Source: Dyadobacter luteus (GTDB lineage: Bacteria; Bacteroidota; Bacteroidia; Cytophagales; Spirosomataceae). From it: a stretch of DNA of 64,000 nt. The translations under genes and the position numbers were made by a program. Every line of letters begins with the position of its first letter. Within the stretch, counting starts at the first letter, position 1. A model generated the notes under the pieces. The model was not told where the DNA came from, searched no databases, and saw nothing but the letters and a program-made list of their open reading frames with translations. The stretch is from contig NZ_QNUL01000010.1 of NCBI RefSeq assembly GCF_003383615.1, positions 1-64,000 of the forward strand, in the 5' to 3' direction. Shown here piece after piece: positions 36,837 through 45,594 of the stretch.

Positions 36837-37469
36837 ATGATCAATCTCTTACTGGTAGACTCCCTGTTGCTTGGTGTTCAGCATTCTTTTGAACCCGATC
36901 ATATGGCGGCGGTATCCGTACTGGCCACCGACGAAAACAAAACACCCACGCATCGCTGGAAACTGATATGGCGTTCGTCGCATTGGGCACTCGGTCATTC
37001 TTTTACGCTGATTCTTTTCGCCATTCTTGTACTATTGCTGAAGTCGTCGCTTACCCTTGATATCTCCGACAAAGTGGAGACGCTGGTGGGACCGCTGATG
37101 ATCTGGCTGGGTGTGATGGCGATCAGAAGAAACTTCAAAAAGGAAACGCCGGAACATACCACATCAGACAATACAACCTGGAGCCGTTCCTTCTTTGTAG
37201 GTATGTTTCATGGATTGGCGGGAACCGGCGGCGCTTGCGCGGTAGCACTTACGCTCGCGGCCAGTGATGCCACCACAGCGGTATGGATCATTGTATTACA
37301 AAGTGTCGGAATCATTCTGTCTATGTCAGTTTATGGTTATTTTTTCGCTTTTTCAATTAACAAATTTGCGCGAAGAAAAGAGTTATTCCTGACCATCGTC
37401 AACTATATAGTAGGCTCATTCTCAATTATGATCGGCCTTATCACACTGTACGAAGCAATACAGGGATAG
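36837..37469 (+). CDS. NicO/UreH-type cobalt (nickel) transporter
   Basis: Inner-membrane protein (210 aa) with about six hydrophobic helices. The first helix holds the metal signature H-x4-D-H (His16, Asp21, His22 in GVQHSFEPDHMAAVS), typical of nickel/cobalt permeases. A second histidine cluster FHGLAGTGGA lies around residue 125. Control by a cobalamin riboswitch and the BtuB-like receptor 44 nt downstream point to cobalt as the substrate; nickel cannot be excluded. Confidence 0.85.
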   Translation: MINLLLVDSLLLGVQHSFEPDHMAAVSVLATDENKTPTHRWKLIWRSSHWALGHSFTLILFAILVLLLKSSLTLDISDKVETLVGPLMIWLGVMAIRRNFKKETPEHTTSDNTTWSRSFFVGMFHGLAGTGGACAVALTLAASDATTAVWIIVLQSVGIILSMSVYGYFFAFSINKFARRKELFLTIVNYIVGSFSIMIGLITLYEAIQG

Positions 37470-37513
37470 CGATAAAAACACTACTATCCGTTCAGAAGAA
37501 CACCAATTAATCT

Positions 37514-39697
37514 ATGAAAATAAAACTGTACAAATTTACCTTTATCAACGGACTAGTCGGCCTGATGGCAGTGCCCGTTGTTTCCAATGCACAGCAGATT
37601 TCTGCTGATTCAACCAGAGAAAATCTGCTGAATCCCGTGGTAGTTACAGCCACCAGATTTGAGACCAGAAAAGATCAGTTAGCCCAGAAAATCACCCTGA
37701 TTTCAAAGGAAGATATACAGATGACTCCGGCTGTAGATCTGACAGATATTGTAAGAAAAACAGCGGCTGTAGATGTGATTCAATACCCCAATCTTTCTTC
37801 GGGCATCGGTATCCGCGGGTTTCGTCCTCAGTTTTCAGGATTGAATCAGCGCACGCTATTGCTTATAGACGGACGTGCTGCCGGAGCTACCAATTTATCT
37901 CAAATCAACCTCAGCGGAATTGAAAGGATTGAAGTACTGAAGGGCCCTGCCTCTTCGCTATATGGTTCACAGGCCATGGGCGGAGTGATCAACGTGATTA
38001 CCAAAAGGTCCAAAGGCCCGACTACAGGTAACGCATTTCTGGAATATGGCAGTTTTCAAACGCTGCAAGCCGGGTTCAACGCGGGAGGAAATCTGACAAA
38101 AAAGCTCGATTATGATGCTTCATTCTCCTATTTCGAAAGAGCAAAAGATTACAAAATCGGGAAAAATAATGTTTTCAGAGATGCATTGGGGTATACCCAC
38201 GCTCAGAAAAACTATACAGCCCAACCCGTTCAATCAGTGGACGAAACCATTAACGATGGTCAGCGAAGACCCTTTACACAGCTCCATTATTTTTCCGGAT
38301 CGGCAAGGCTCGGTTACCAGATTTCAGATAGATGGAGAGTGGATGTAAGAGGTGAACGCTTCCAGGCAAAGGATGTAGAATCACCGGGAGAAATCTCCTC
38401 GGGAAGTACAGAAGCAAGCAAGAAAAATGTGGATCGATCCGCGTTAGATGTGGCATTGACAGGCTCCATCGGCAATCACAGCCCTTCTGTGAAGGTTTTC
38501 GGTTCAGAAGAAAATACCAAAAACTATACACTCAATGTTTCCGGAAAACCTGTGATACCCTTCCGTTCCGCACAGGGTCACAATGTATGGAAAGGATTGC
38601 AGATTAAAGATGTCTGGAAAGTTGGCCAACATGCAATTACTTTCGGATACGATTATCTGAATGCCTCCACCAATAGCCGGCGCTGGACCAACGACACAAC
38701 AGAACGTGCGCCTACGCAGCCTGCTTATGCAATTGTTTCATCTGCTTTCTTCGCTCAGGCATTACTGAATTTTGGAAAACTGACAGTTCAACCCGGAATC
38801 CGCTACGACAATATCACATTTGACGTGAAGGAAACGGCATTACTTCCGACCTATAAATCAGGCAAAAAAACAAATGCATTTACAAGTCCAAGTTTGGGAT
38901 TGACTTACGAATTAATCACAGGTCTGCGTGCAAAAGCAGCTATCGGTCGCGCTTTCGTAACTACAGATGCCTATAGTGTTGCGGGTTATAATGAAATACG
39001 GGATTCACGCGGACGTATTGCTGTAACAGCAGGAAACCCCGACTTGAAAAATGAAAGTAGTGTAAGCTGGGATCTGGGATTGAGTTTCAATAAACCCCAA
39101 ACCGGACTTTCGGCGAGTGTAACGTATTTCTCTACACAGGTTGAAAATCGTATTGCGAAGATCATTACTACCGTGAATGAGCCTCTGACAAATGGTGACG
39201 TCATTACTTCAAGAGCCAGCTTTGTGAACGCTGCCGATGCAGAAATCAACGGACTGGAAACAGAGATCAGCTATGATTTTGGTGCTCTAAACAATTACAG
39301 CTATATGCTCCGCGCCTTCTGGAACGGAACTTCAATCCTGAATGCTAAAGAACAAATCGTAGGAACAGACGCCTCCTCGGTAACACGTAATATCCAGAAT
39401 GTTGCAAAGAATACTTTCAATTATGGTTTGGAATACGATAACCTGAAATGGCTGAAGTTGAGACTTTCCGGCAGATCAGTTGGTACGCGTACAGATATTG
39501 ACTACACCGATCCTATCAACCCTGAAATTGAATATCCTGCTTACATGGTCGCTGATTTTACAGCTTCTTTCCGCTTGTCAGCCGCGCACCAGATTTCGCT
39601 GAGAGTGAACAACCTGACTGACGAAAATTATTACGAAAAAAGAGGCTACAATCTGCCTGGAAGGGCGATTTCGGTAAGATATAATATCCAATTCTAA
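37514..39697 (+). CDS. btuB: BtuB-like TonB-dependent receptor
   Basis: Outer-membrane receptor (727 aa) with signal peptide ending VVSNAQ, a TonB-box-like VVVTATRFE just after it, plug motifs IGIRGFRPQF, LLLIDGRAAG and VLKGPASSLYGSQAMGGVIN, and a barrel ending SVRYNIQF. It lacks the carboxypeptidase-like N-terminal domain of the other receptors here and so resembles BtuB. Under riboswitch 3 with the cobalt permease; a corrinoid or cobalt chelate is the likely cargo. Confidence 0.88.
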   Translation: MKIKLYKFTFINGLVGLMAVPVVSNAQQISADSTRENLLNPVVVTATRFETRKDQLAQKITLISKEDIQMTPAVDLTDIVRKTAAVDVIQYPNLSSGIGIRGFRPQFSGLNQRTLLLIDGRAAGATNLSQINLSGIERIEVLKGPASSLYGSQAMGGVINVITKRSKGPTTGNAFLEYGSFQTLQAGFNAGGNLTKKLDYDASFSYFERAKDYKIGKNNVFRDALGYTHAQKNYTAQPVQSVDETINDGQRRPFTQLHYFSGSARLGYQISDRWRVDVRGERFQAKDVESPGEISSGSTEASKKNVDRSALDVALTGSIGNHSPSVKVFGSEENTKNYTLNVSGKPVIPFRSAQGHNVWKGLQIKDVWKVGQHAITFGYDYLNASTNSRRWTNDTTERAPTQPAYAIVSSAFFAQALLNFGKLTVQPGIRYDNITFDVKETALLPTYKSGKKTNAFTSPSLGLTYELITGLRAKAAIGRAFVTTDAYSVAGYNEIRDSRGRIAVTAGNPDLKNESSVSWDLGLSFNKPQTGLSASVTYFSTQVENRIAKIITTVNEPLTNGDVITSRASFVNAADAEINGLETEISYDFGALNNYSYMLRAFWNGTSILNAKEQIVGTDASSVTRNIQNVAKNTFNYGLEYDNLKWLKLRLSGRSVGTRTDIDYTDPINPEIEYPAYMVADFTASFRLSAAHQISLRVNNLTDENYYEKRGYNLPGRAISVRYNIQF

Positions 39698-39703
39698 TTC
39701 GCC

Positions 39704-39737
39704 GGATCAGCCGTGTGCATATACCTCCGGCTGATCC
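39704..39737. terminator. Inverted repeat between convergent genes
   Basis: GGATCAGCC at 39704-39712 pairs perfectly with GGCTGATCC at 39729-39737. It follows the btuB stop and overlaps the 3' end of the MpaB-like gene. No T run, so terminator function is uncertain. Confidence 0.4.
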
Positions 39738-40483
39738 AGTGCTACTACCTGCTGCTTATAATCCGGTGGCAGCAACGCATCCCTGAAAAACTTCTCTATC
39801 CCCATCCAGCGCAATATTTTATATAAGCCAAGTACAGGAGTGAGATAGGAGAATTTCTTTAATCCTAACATCGCTATTACACCATCCGGTGCCACCATCG
39901 ACTGCACTTCTTTTAGCATCACGAAACGCAAAGCGCCCAGATGCTTTCTGTACTGTCTGTATAAATCTTCCGTGAAATGCCCATTTAACATGTTTTCACG
40001 CAAATGCTCCTCACGCATTTTCTCCCACTGCTCAAAAGTTTGCGGTAAACCCACAATGCCCATCCTATCCCCCACCCGGAAGAAAACATCAAAAACCTCG
40101 GTTTTTTCTTTATCTGAAAGCTTTCTTTCCAGCAACTCAAACGATCTGATGGAATAGTCAATCAGCATAAATAATACATCACGATAAGCCCATTCAGGGA
40201 TTCGGCTGCCACGGGCATGTTCCACAGCGTGGTGTATTGCTGCAATTTTATCTATGGATTGAAAGGCAGCGTATTCGTCAGCAAAAACGATCCGCCGGGC
40301 ATAGGCTACGGTGGAAAACAGTCTTCCCAAGGGATCAGCCGGAAGTTTACCGGTAAAGTAAAGCCAATCTACAGCCTTATTGAGCGCAAACTCCGCCGAG
40401 GCACCTGCAAAAATAAAAAGTACGGTATCTGCAGTTCCCCAAATCTGACGCACTACGGAGTCTTTTTTTACGAAATATTTCAT
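39707..40483 (-). CDS. MpaB-family oxygenase-like protein (DUF2236)
   Basis: A 258-aa protein of the rubber-oxygenase/MpaB family, predicted to bind heme or a metal. Family features seen: IWGTADTVLFIFAGASAEFAL at the N-terminus, DPLGRLFSTVAYARRIVFAD and the histidine pair region AIHHAVEHARG, which probably ligates the cofactor. Substrate is unknown. Its start overlaps the upstream DUF2809 gene by 4 nt, so the two are coupled. Confidence 0.8.
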   Translation of the reverse strand: MKYFVKKDSVVRQIWGTADTVLFIFAGASAEFALNKAVDWLYFTGKLPADPLGRLFSTVAYARRIVFADEYAAFQSIDKIAAIHHAVEHARGSRIPEWAYRDVLFMLIDYSIRSFELLERKLSDKEKTEVFDVFFRVGDRMGIVGLPQTFEQWEKMREEHLRENMLNGHFTEDLYRQYRKHLGALRFVMLKEVQSMVAPDGVIAMLGLKKFSYLTPVLGLYKILRWMGIEKFFRDALLPPDYKQQVVALDQPEVYAHG

Positions 40484-40857
40484 ACTGCTAATAACCGTTT
40501 TCTGTTTTCAAACATCACTACAGCAGCGATGCCACATGTATAGGCAAGCATGTCGCCCCACTCAAAACTGGTTCCCAGTACAACCCTTGCTACTGTATAT
40601 TTTTTCAAACCTATCATTTCAATTACATTGAGATATTGCACGAATTCAATCACAAAAGAGAATAACAAAACCCCTGCTGCAACCTCCCTGACACCGATAT
40701 TCATCATCGATCTGACTAGACAATACAAAAAAATAACAACCAGAAAGTCACCTCCGTAGGGACGAATCAGATCATCACTGATACAAAGCGCGATGTATAT
40801 TTCTGTCAGGAATAGAAGCATGGCCCTCACGAAATAAGACTTGTTGAATCTAAGCAT
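40480..40857 (-). CDS. DUF2809 membrane protein
   Basis: A 125-aa integral membrane protein with four hydrophobic segments and the family features DDLIRPYGGDFLVV and GTSFEWGDMLAYTCGI. The ATG at 40857 is preferred over a TTG three codons earlier. Function unknown. It is cotranscribed with the MpaB-like gene. Confidence 0.82.
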   Translation of the reverse strand: MLRFNKSYFVRAMLLFLTEIYIALCISDDLIRPYGGDFLVVIFLYCLVRSMMNIGVREVAAGVLLFSFVIEFVQYLNVIEMIGLKKYTVARVVLGTSFEWGDMLAYTCGIAAVVMFENRKRLLAV

Positions 40858-40944
40858 GCTGTTCAATGGTTTTCGCTTATCTTAACAATAAAGTACTTTG
40901 CAATACAAAGTAAATAATAAAAAAACGATTTCTCCTAACGCTCA

Positions 40945-40985
40945 TAAAAAATCCCCATCAACAGTTTGTACCTGTCGATGGGGAT
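40945..40985 (-). terminator. Terminator of the small membrane protein gene
   Basis: A 9-bp stem ATCCCCATC/GATGGGGAT (40951-40959 with 40977-40985), then a run of T on the minus strand. Confidence 0.75.
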
Positions 40986-41012
40986 CGCCCTCTTTTGTCT
41001 GTTAAACTAAAT

Positions 41013-41201
41013 TTACCCGCTGTAATAGTCGTTGAAATGATCATGACCAGGCTTCAGCTTATGTGTTTGAAAGAAATCTATCAATCCACCGATCACAATG
41101 AAAGGCAGTGACACTATGGTGGAAATGATCATGGCTAAAAATAGTATAACAGCCAGCCAGATTTTACCAATATTATATGAGATATTTGTCAGCAGTTTCA
41201 T
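41013..41201 (-). CDS. Small membrane protein, 62 aa
   Basis: One long or two short hydrophobic helices (IWLAVILFLAMIISTIVSLP and FIVIGGLIDFF) and a polar, His/Asp-rich tail (KPGHDHFNDYYSG). It has its own terminator close behind the stop, which supports a real gene. No family recognised. A divergent 49-aa membrane protein starts 130 bp away and has a similar build. Confidence 0.6.
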   Translation of the reverse strand: MKLLTNISYNIGKIWLAVILFLAMIISTIVSLPFIVIGGLIDFFQTHKLKPGHDHFNDYYSG

Positions 41202-41332
41202 GATTTCTAAATTTTGTTTAATAATTTATTAAACTGTTTACATGATCTTTTAAAAGATCGTACCAAGGCTCAACAATTCGTTAAATATCCATTTTGTCAT
41301 GTTTTTTAACCTATTCGGGCATCTACTGACCC

Positions 41333-41482
41333 ATGAGCCGACTCCTCGAATTTATTCTCAGAATGATTATGGCTATCATTCTTTCTGTTGCAACCGTACT
41401 CACCGCCCTGATTATGGGACCTTTTATATTGTTCCGCTGGATTTCCAAACGCCTGGATGAGCTGTTAAAATCCTTTCATTAG
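41333..41482 (+). CDS. Tiny membrane protein, 49 aa
   Basis: ATG at 41333, TAG at 41480. Residues 8-35 are hydrophobic (MIMAIILSVATVLTALIMGP, then FILF) and the tail is basic (RWISKRLDELLKSFH). Build and the central PFI motif resemble the divergent 62-aa protein. It could be a small stress or toxin-like membrane protein, or a leader before the exported protein at 41561; no homologue is known to me. Confidence 0.45.
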   Translation: MSRLLEFILRMIMAIILSVATVLTALIMGPFILFRWISKRLDELLKSFH

Positions 41483-41560
41483 ACCTACGCGAACCAGTCG
41501 TTTCAGAGTAGTGTTTCAAACAAATTCTCTTTTGTTCTGAAACATACTGCATTCATATCC

Positions 41561-43273
41561 ATGCACAGACGACGATTTATAACGCTTGGTGGCACATCAT
41601 TATGCGCTCTGCCTATACTTACATCTACTGCTTTCACATTTATTAACAAAAATGATAGCAAAATGCCGCCCTGGCTGGTAGAGCTGGTTAAACGCAATGA
41701 CAACAGTGTTGAAAACCTGCTTAAATTTCAGGTAAGTGATCCTAAAAGCCCGGATTTCGGAGGGGTTGCAGATGGGTTCGGGATACTGAATCCGCATAGT
41801 ACTTCCGCCCTCGTGCAGGTCGGTGGCAATGCTGTTTTTTCTCCTGATTCCAAATTTTACAAATCCGACGAGCTGTTAGAAAAAATGAAGCTGGCCGTTC
41901 TGTATCTTTTGAAGATCCAGCACAGCGATGGTACCATTGATTTGCTAAGCACCAATTTCCATTCGACACCGGACACTGCATTTCTGGTAAAAAGACTGGC
42001 TATTGCCTACACTTTAATTGACAGGTCTCAGGCAACATTCGCACAATCTGTTTTGACAGAACTAAAAAAGTTTCTGCTCAATGCGGGCGAAGCACTCGTT
42101 AAAGGTGGAATTCACACACCTAATCACCGGTGGGTGGTTACTGCCGCACTCACACGGCTCAACGGACTCTGGCCGGATACCCGCTATGTGGACAGAGCTA
42201 ACGAGTGGTTGGGAGAGCATATTGATATTGACGCCGACGGGCAATACAATGAAAAAAGCACGTTCATTTATTCGTCGCTTACGGATAGGCTGCTCATTAC
42301 CATTGCCGCTGGTCTGGATAAGCTCGAACTGCTTGAAAGTGTTCGCAAAAACCTGAATATGACGATGTATTATGTACATCCGAATGGTGAGATTGTGACC
42401 GATGCATCCGGACGCCAGGACAAGGCAGTGGTTGGTACGCTCGAAAATTACTATTACCCCTACCGCTATCTGGCGATGCTTGATAAAAATGGCTCCTACT
42501 CGGCCATGTGTAAGATGATAGAGGAAACTGCTGGAGGAAAAATCGGTGGATTTCTGGATTATTTATTGGCCGACTCTACCTTGTGGGAGGCTCTGCCACC
42601 TGTAAAAGCGCTTCCGCTGAATTATGTAAAAGCCTTCCCGATTTCAGGTTTGGTTCGCATTCGCAGAAACAGGTGGGATTCCACATTGATTGCTAAAAAT
42701 CCGGTCTGGTTTACATTCATGAAGGGCAATGCTGTAGTGCAGGGAGTACGCTTTGCTTCCTCTTTTTTTGGTAAAGGGCAATTTCAAACGGAGGAAGTAA
42801 AAGCAAACGGAGCTTATTTTGAACTGACACAAAAACTGGAAGGCCCTTACTGGCAACCGTATCCTAAAGATGCCATAGCGCCGGACGGAGACTGGGAAAA
42901 AATGCCCAGAACCAACAGGCCTCAGAGTGAAGTTCAGCACCTGGAAACAAATGTTCGTATCCGTGAGACAAAGGAAGGCATGGAGATCGAAGTCAGTACC
43001 AATGGGACCGAACGTGTTCCGGCTGCATTGGAAATTATTTTCCGGCCGGGCGGAGAATTGAAAGGCGTAACAAAGATAGAAGGAACGAAGGATTCCTGGC
43101 TGCTGGCTGCGAATACCGGCACTTACACTGTGGGTAGCGACACCATCTCATTCGGCCCCGGATTGGCTCTGCATAAAAACATTGCTTTAAGAGGCGCATT
43201 GTCCCCTATGGATGCGCCTACGGTTTTCCTGACAGGCTTTACACCTTTCAAACATACAATCAGGTTTAGTTAG
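41561..43273 (+). CDS. Exported heparinase-like protein of unknown function
   Basis: A 570-aa protein with an N-terminal RRRFITLGG twin-arginine-like signal. The N-terminal two thirds look like an alpha/alpha toroid (repeated helices, NHRWVVTAALTRL, DADGQYNEKSTFIYSSLTDRLL), and the C-terminal third is beta-rich, as in heparinase II/III-like and polysaccharide-lyase proteins. The NHRW and NEKS/Y motifs sit where such lyases keep catalytic residues. Single gene, no other carbohydrate enzyme adjacent. Substrate unknown. Confidence 0.7.
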   Translation: MHRRRFITLGGTSLCALPILTSTAFTFINKNDSKMPPWLVELVKRNDNSVENLLKFQVSDPKSPDFGGVADGFGILNPHSTSALVQVGGNAVFSPDSKFYKSDELLEKMKLAVLYLLKIQHSDGTIDLLSTNFHSTPDTAFLVKRLAIAYTLIDRSQATFAQSVLTELKKFLLNAGEALVKGGIHTPNHRWVVTAALTRLNGLWPDTRYVDRANEWLGEHIDIDADGQYNEKSTFIYSSLTDRLLITIAAGLDKLELLESVRKNLNMTMYYVHPNGEIVTDASGRQDKAVVGTLENYYYPYRYLAMLDKNGSYSAMCKMIEETAGGKIGGFLDYLLADSTLWEALPPVKALPLNYVKAFPISGLVRIRRNRWDSTLIAKNPVWFTFMKGNAVVQGVRFASSFFGKGQFQTEEVKANGAYFELTQKLEGPYWQPYPKDAIAPDGDWEKMPRTNRPQSEVQHLETNVRIRETKEGMEIEVSTNGTERVPAALEIIFRPGGELKGVTKIEGTKDSWLLAANTGTYTVGSDTISFGPGLALHKNIALRGALSPMDAPTVFLTGFTPFKHTIRFS

Positions 43274-43296
43274 AAAGCAAAGCCACTATTGCTACA

Positions 43297-43890
43297 TCAC
43301 CGCTCTGACATCCGCTTTCGTATCCGGCTGAGTGATGGTCCCTGTATGCCCAGATAAGAAGCGATGTGATAAAGCGGAACATTGTTAAAGATATCCGGAT
43401 GCTTTTGAATCAGTTCCAGATAGCGTTCTTCCGGCGACATAAACATGAAATGCTCTGCCCGGGTCATGGCAAAATTGAAAGCGGTTTCGGCAACCAGTCT
43501 GCCAAACCTTTCCCATTGGTGTGACTCACGGTATAGCTGATTCAACTGGTTGATATGGATATACAGAATGGTTGATTCTGTCATGGATTCGGTGTAATAG
43601 TTGCATGGAGTTTGTGTCACAAAACTTTTATACGAAACAACCATCTGATTCTTAGAAAAGAAGAAGACATTTTTTTCCTCCGCTGTTTCTTCATCGGTGT
43701 AATAGGTCCTGAAAACGCCATCCAGAATGAAGCCCAGATGTTTACAAACGTTCTTGTATTCATTGTAAAACTCTCCTTTTTTATATTCCTTTTTCTGCCA
43801 GAACGGGTAAGATCTGGCGAAAGCGTCCTTGTCTATCCCGGCAAACTCCCCCAAAGCCAGCCCAAGCATTTCAATTTCAGTCATAGTCAT
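43297..43890 (-). CDS. Crp/Fnr-family transcription regulator
   Basis: A 197-aa regulator with an N-terminal cyclic-nucleotide-binding-like barrel (KKEYKKGEFYNEYKNVCKHLGFILDG) and a C-terminal HTH (LYHIASYLGIQGPSLSRIRKRM). The start at 43890 is chosen because upstream codons run into the repeat at 43958. The HTH has SLSRIRK in place of the E-x-x-S/V-R helix, so its site will differ from TGA/TCA. Typical of stand-alone Bacteroidota Crp-like proteins. Confidence 0.85.
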   Translation of the reverse strand: MTMTEIEMLGLALGEFAGIDKDAFARSYPFWQKKEYKKGEFYNEYKNVCKHLGFILDGVFRTYYTDEETAEEKNVFFFSKNQMVVSYKSFVTQTPCNYYTESMTESTILYIHINQLNQLYRESHQWERFGRLVAETAFNFAMTRAEHFMFMSPEERYLELIQKHPDIFNNVPLYHIASYLGIQGPSLSRIRKRMSER

Positions 43891-43957
43891 TATGTTAAAT
43901 CCTATTTTGTTTTGCCGCGAATAGCACAGATACCAGACAAAAGTCATCAAATCTCCA

Positions 43958-44035
43958 ATTCGTGTACATCTGTGGCATCGGTGGCAAAATACTTACTCAC
44001 ATTTTTGCCACCGATGCCACGAATATACACGGATC
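43958..44035. repeat. Long palindromic intergenic repeat
   Basis: An 18-bp perfect inverted repeat (43972-43989 with 44003-44020, GTGGCATCGGTGGCAAAA and its complement), loop 13 nt, extended imperfectly by about 14 bp on each side. A partial third copy of the arm (GTTTTGCCGCGAATAGCACAG) lies at 43908-43930. The words resemble dispersed repeats common in Cytophagales genomes. Confidence 0.8.
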
Positions 44036-44142
44036 AGTATATGACTAATGAGTTAAGAAAAGCCATATGGGTCTTTATTATTTGCGGCTAAAAATATTTC
44101 AAAAATCACTCATTATCAAGTAAATAATCAGTAGCATTTGAT

Positions 44143-44150
44143 TAAATTTG
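44143..44150 (+). promoter_or_regulatory. -7 promoter box TAAATTTG
   Basis: Fits TAnnTTTG, 66 nt upstream of the gene at 44216. It is followed at once by a GC-rich stretch (44149-44179). Confidence 0.45.
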
Positions 44151-44215
44151 GGAACCGCGCGGCGGCGGCCGACCACCCCTAATATCATTCCTGCACTTTC
44201 TAACTATCCGGATGT

Positions 44216-45466
44216 ATGATGATCAGGTTTATATTTCTCTTCGCCTTACTGGCTTCTCAAACTGGTTTCGCCAACTACATCCTGATCCCGATGGATAAGG
44301 CACAAAGTAATCATCTCAAAGCGTACGGACTATCCTATATGCTGTTGAAGCAGGAGATTGACGTAGACTGGCTCCTCAATTACCGCGGAGGCAGTTTTAT
44401 GGTACAATATAGCAAGGCAATCGAAAAGGAATGTAAGCTGAGGGCTATACGATACGAGATTCTTTCTGACGCCGACAACCAGCGACTACTCGCTCAGCTG
44501 CGCCAGCCGGATGTCAATATGGATGCAGTAAAGCTTCACAAGGCAGCTAAAATTGCAGTCTACTCCCCTATCAAGATCAGTCCGGCCGAGTTTGAAGATA
44601 CCGATGCAGTATTGCTTGTCCTTAAATATGCCGAAATTCCGTTTGAAGTCGTTTATGACGAAGAAATTTTGAGAGGAGATCTGCCGAAATACGATTGGCT
44701 TCACTTACATCATGAAGATTTCACGGGTCAGTATGGAAGAAGTCTGAGAAGGACATCTCCAGCTGATGTGAAAGCACAGGAAGCTATTGCAGATCGTTTC
44801 GGCTATTCTAAAGTATCACATATGAAATTGGCGGTAGCCAAACTGATCAAAGAGTTTTGCGCAGGAGGTGGCTTTTTGTTTGCCATGTGCTCTGGTGCCG
44901 AAACCTTTGATATTGCACTTGCAGCAGAAGGAATCGACATAGTGGAGAATCTGGATGGCGATGGAGTAGATCCCGATGCGCAATCCAGGCTGGATTACAG
45001 CAAGACGTTTGCCTTTCAAAACTTCAAATTGCAACTGGATGAATACGATGGGATGAATTTTTCAGATATCAATTCCTCCGCAGGCCGGTTTCGCGGCTAT
45101 GGAGGCAATGACGCTTACTTTTCCCTGTTCGATTTTTCAGCCAAATGGGACGTGATACCTGCCATGCTGGTACAGAACCATGAGAACCTGGTCAGGGAAT
45201 TTTTCGGACAAACAACCGCATTTTCCAAACATACCGTCAAACCCAGCGCTTTGGTAATGGGAACCAGCAGCCAATCGGACAGATATATCTATGGCGAACT
45301 TGGTCGCGGTCAATGGACTTTTTATGGCGGCCATGATCCTGAAGGACGTGGCGGAGGCAGACGCCTGCCCACAGACCTGAACCTATACCCCAACTCTCCG
45401 GGCTATCGGTTAATACTGAATAATGTGTTGTTTCCTTCGGCAAGGAAGAAAAAGAGAAAGACTTGA
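44216..45466 (+). CDS. Secreted PfpI/DJ-1-like protein (often labelled asparagine synthetase B)
   Basis: A 416-aa protein with a signal peptide ending GFAN, then NYILIPMDKAQSNHLKAYGL. The middle has an amidotransferase-like nucleophile elbow FLFAMCSGAETFD, with a candidate catalytic Cys, and near the end GRGQWTFYGGHDPEGRGGG, which carries a conserved His. In related genomes such proteins carry the label asparagine synthetase B, which the sequence does not support: there is no N-terminal Cys and no synthetase domain. An exported hydrolase-like role is more plausible. Ends in a basic tail RKKKRKT. Confidence 0.65.
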   Translation: MMIRFIFLFALLASQTGFANYILIPMDKAQSNHLKAYGLSYMLLKQEIDVDWLLNYRGGSFMVQYSKAIEKECKLRAIRYEILSDADNQRLLAQLRQPDVNMDAVKLHKAAKIAVYSPIKISPAEFEDTDAVLLVLKYAEIPFEVVYDEEILRGDLPKYDWLHLHHEDFTGQYGRSLRRTSPADVKAQEAIADRFGYSKVSHMKLAVAKLIKEFCAGGGFLFAMCSGAETFDIALAAEGIDIVENLDGDGVDPDAQSRLDYSKTFAFQNFKLQLDEYDGMNFSDINSSAGRFRGYGGNDAYFSLFDFSAKWDVIPAMLVQNHENLVREFFGQTTAFSKHTVKPSALVMGTSSQSDRYIYGELGRGQWTFYGGHDPEGRGGGRRLPTDLNLYPNSPGYRLILNNVLFPSARKKKRKT

Positions 45467-45594
45467 GTTATATTCCGGTAAAACCAACGTTGCTCGTAGT
45501 TTTTCACACTGCAAACTTGGCCTAATATCTCAGACAGAAATTTACCAACATTCGCACTTTTTAGACTGCATACAACAGGTTCTTACGAAATTTA

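Noticed and set aside
43612-44091. A 159-codon plus-strand frame over the Crp-like gene
   Set aside because: It is antisense to a recognised regulator and runs through the palindromic repeat.
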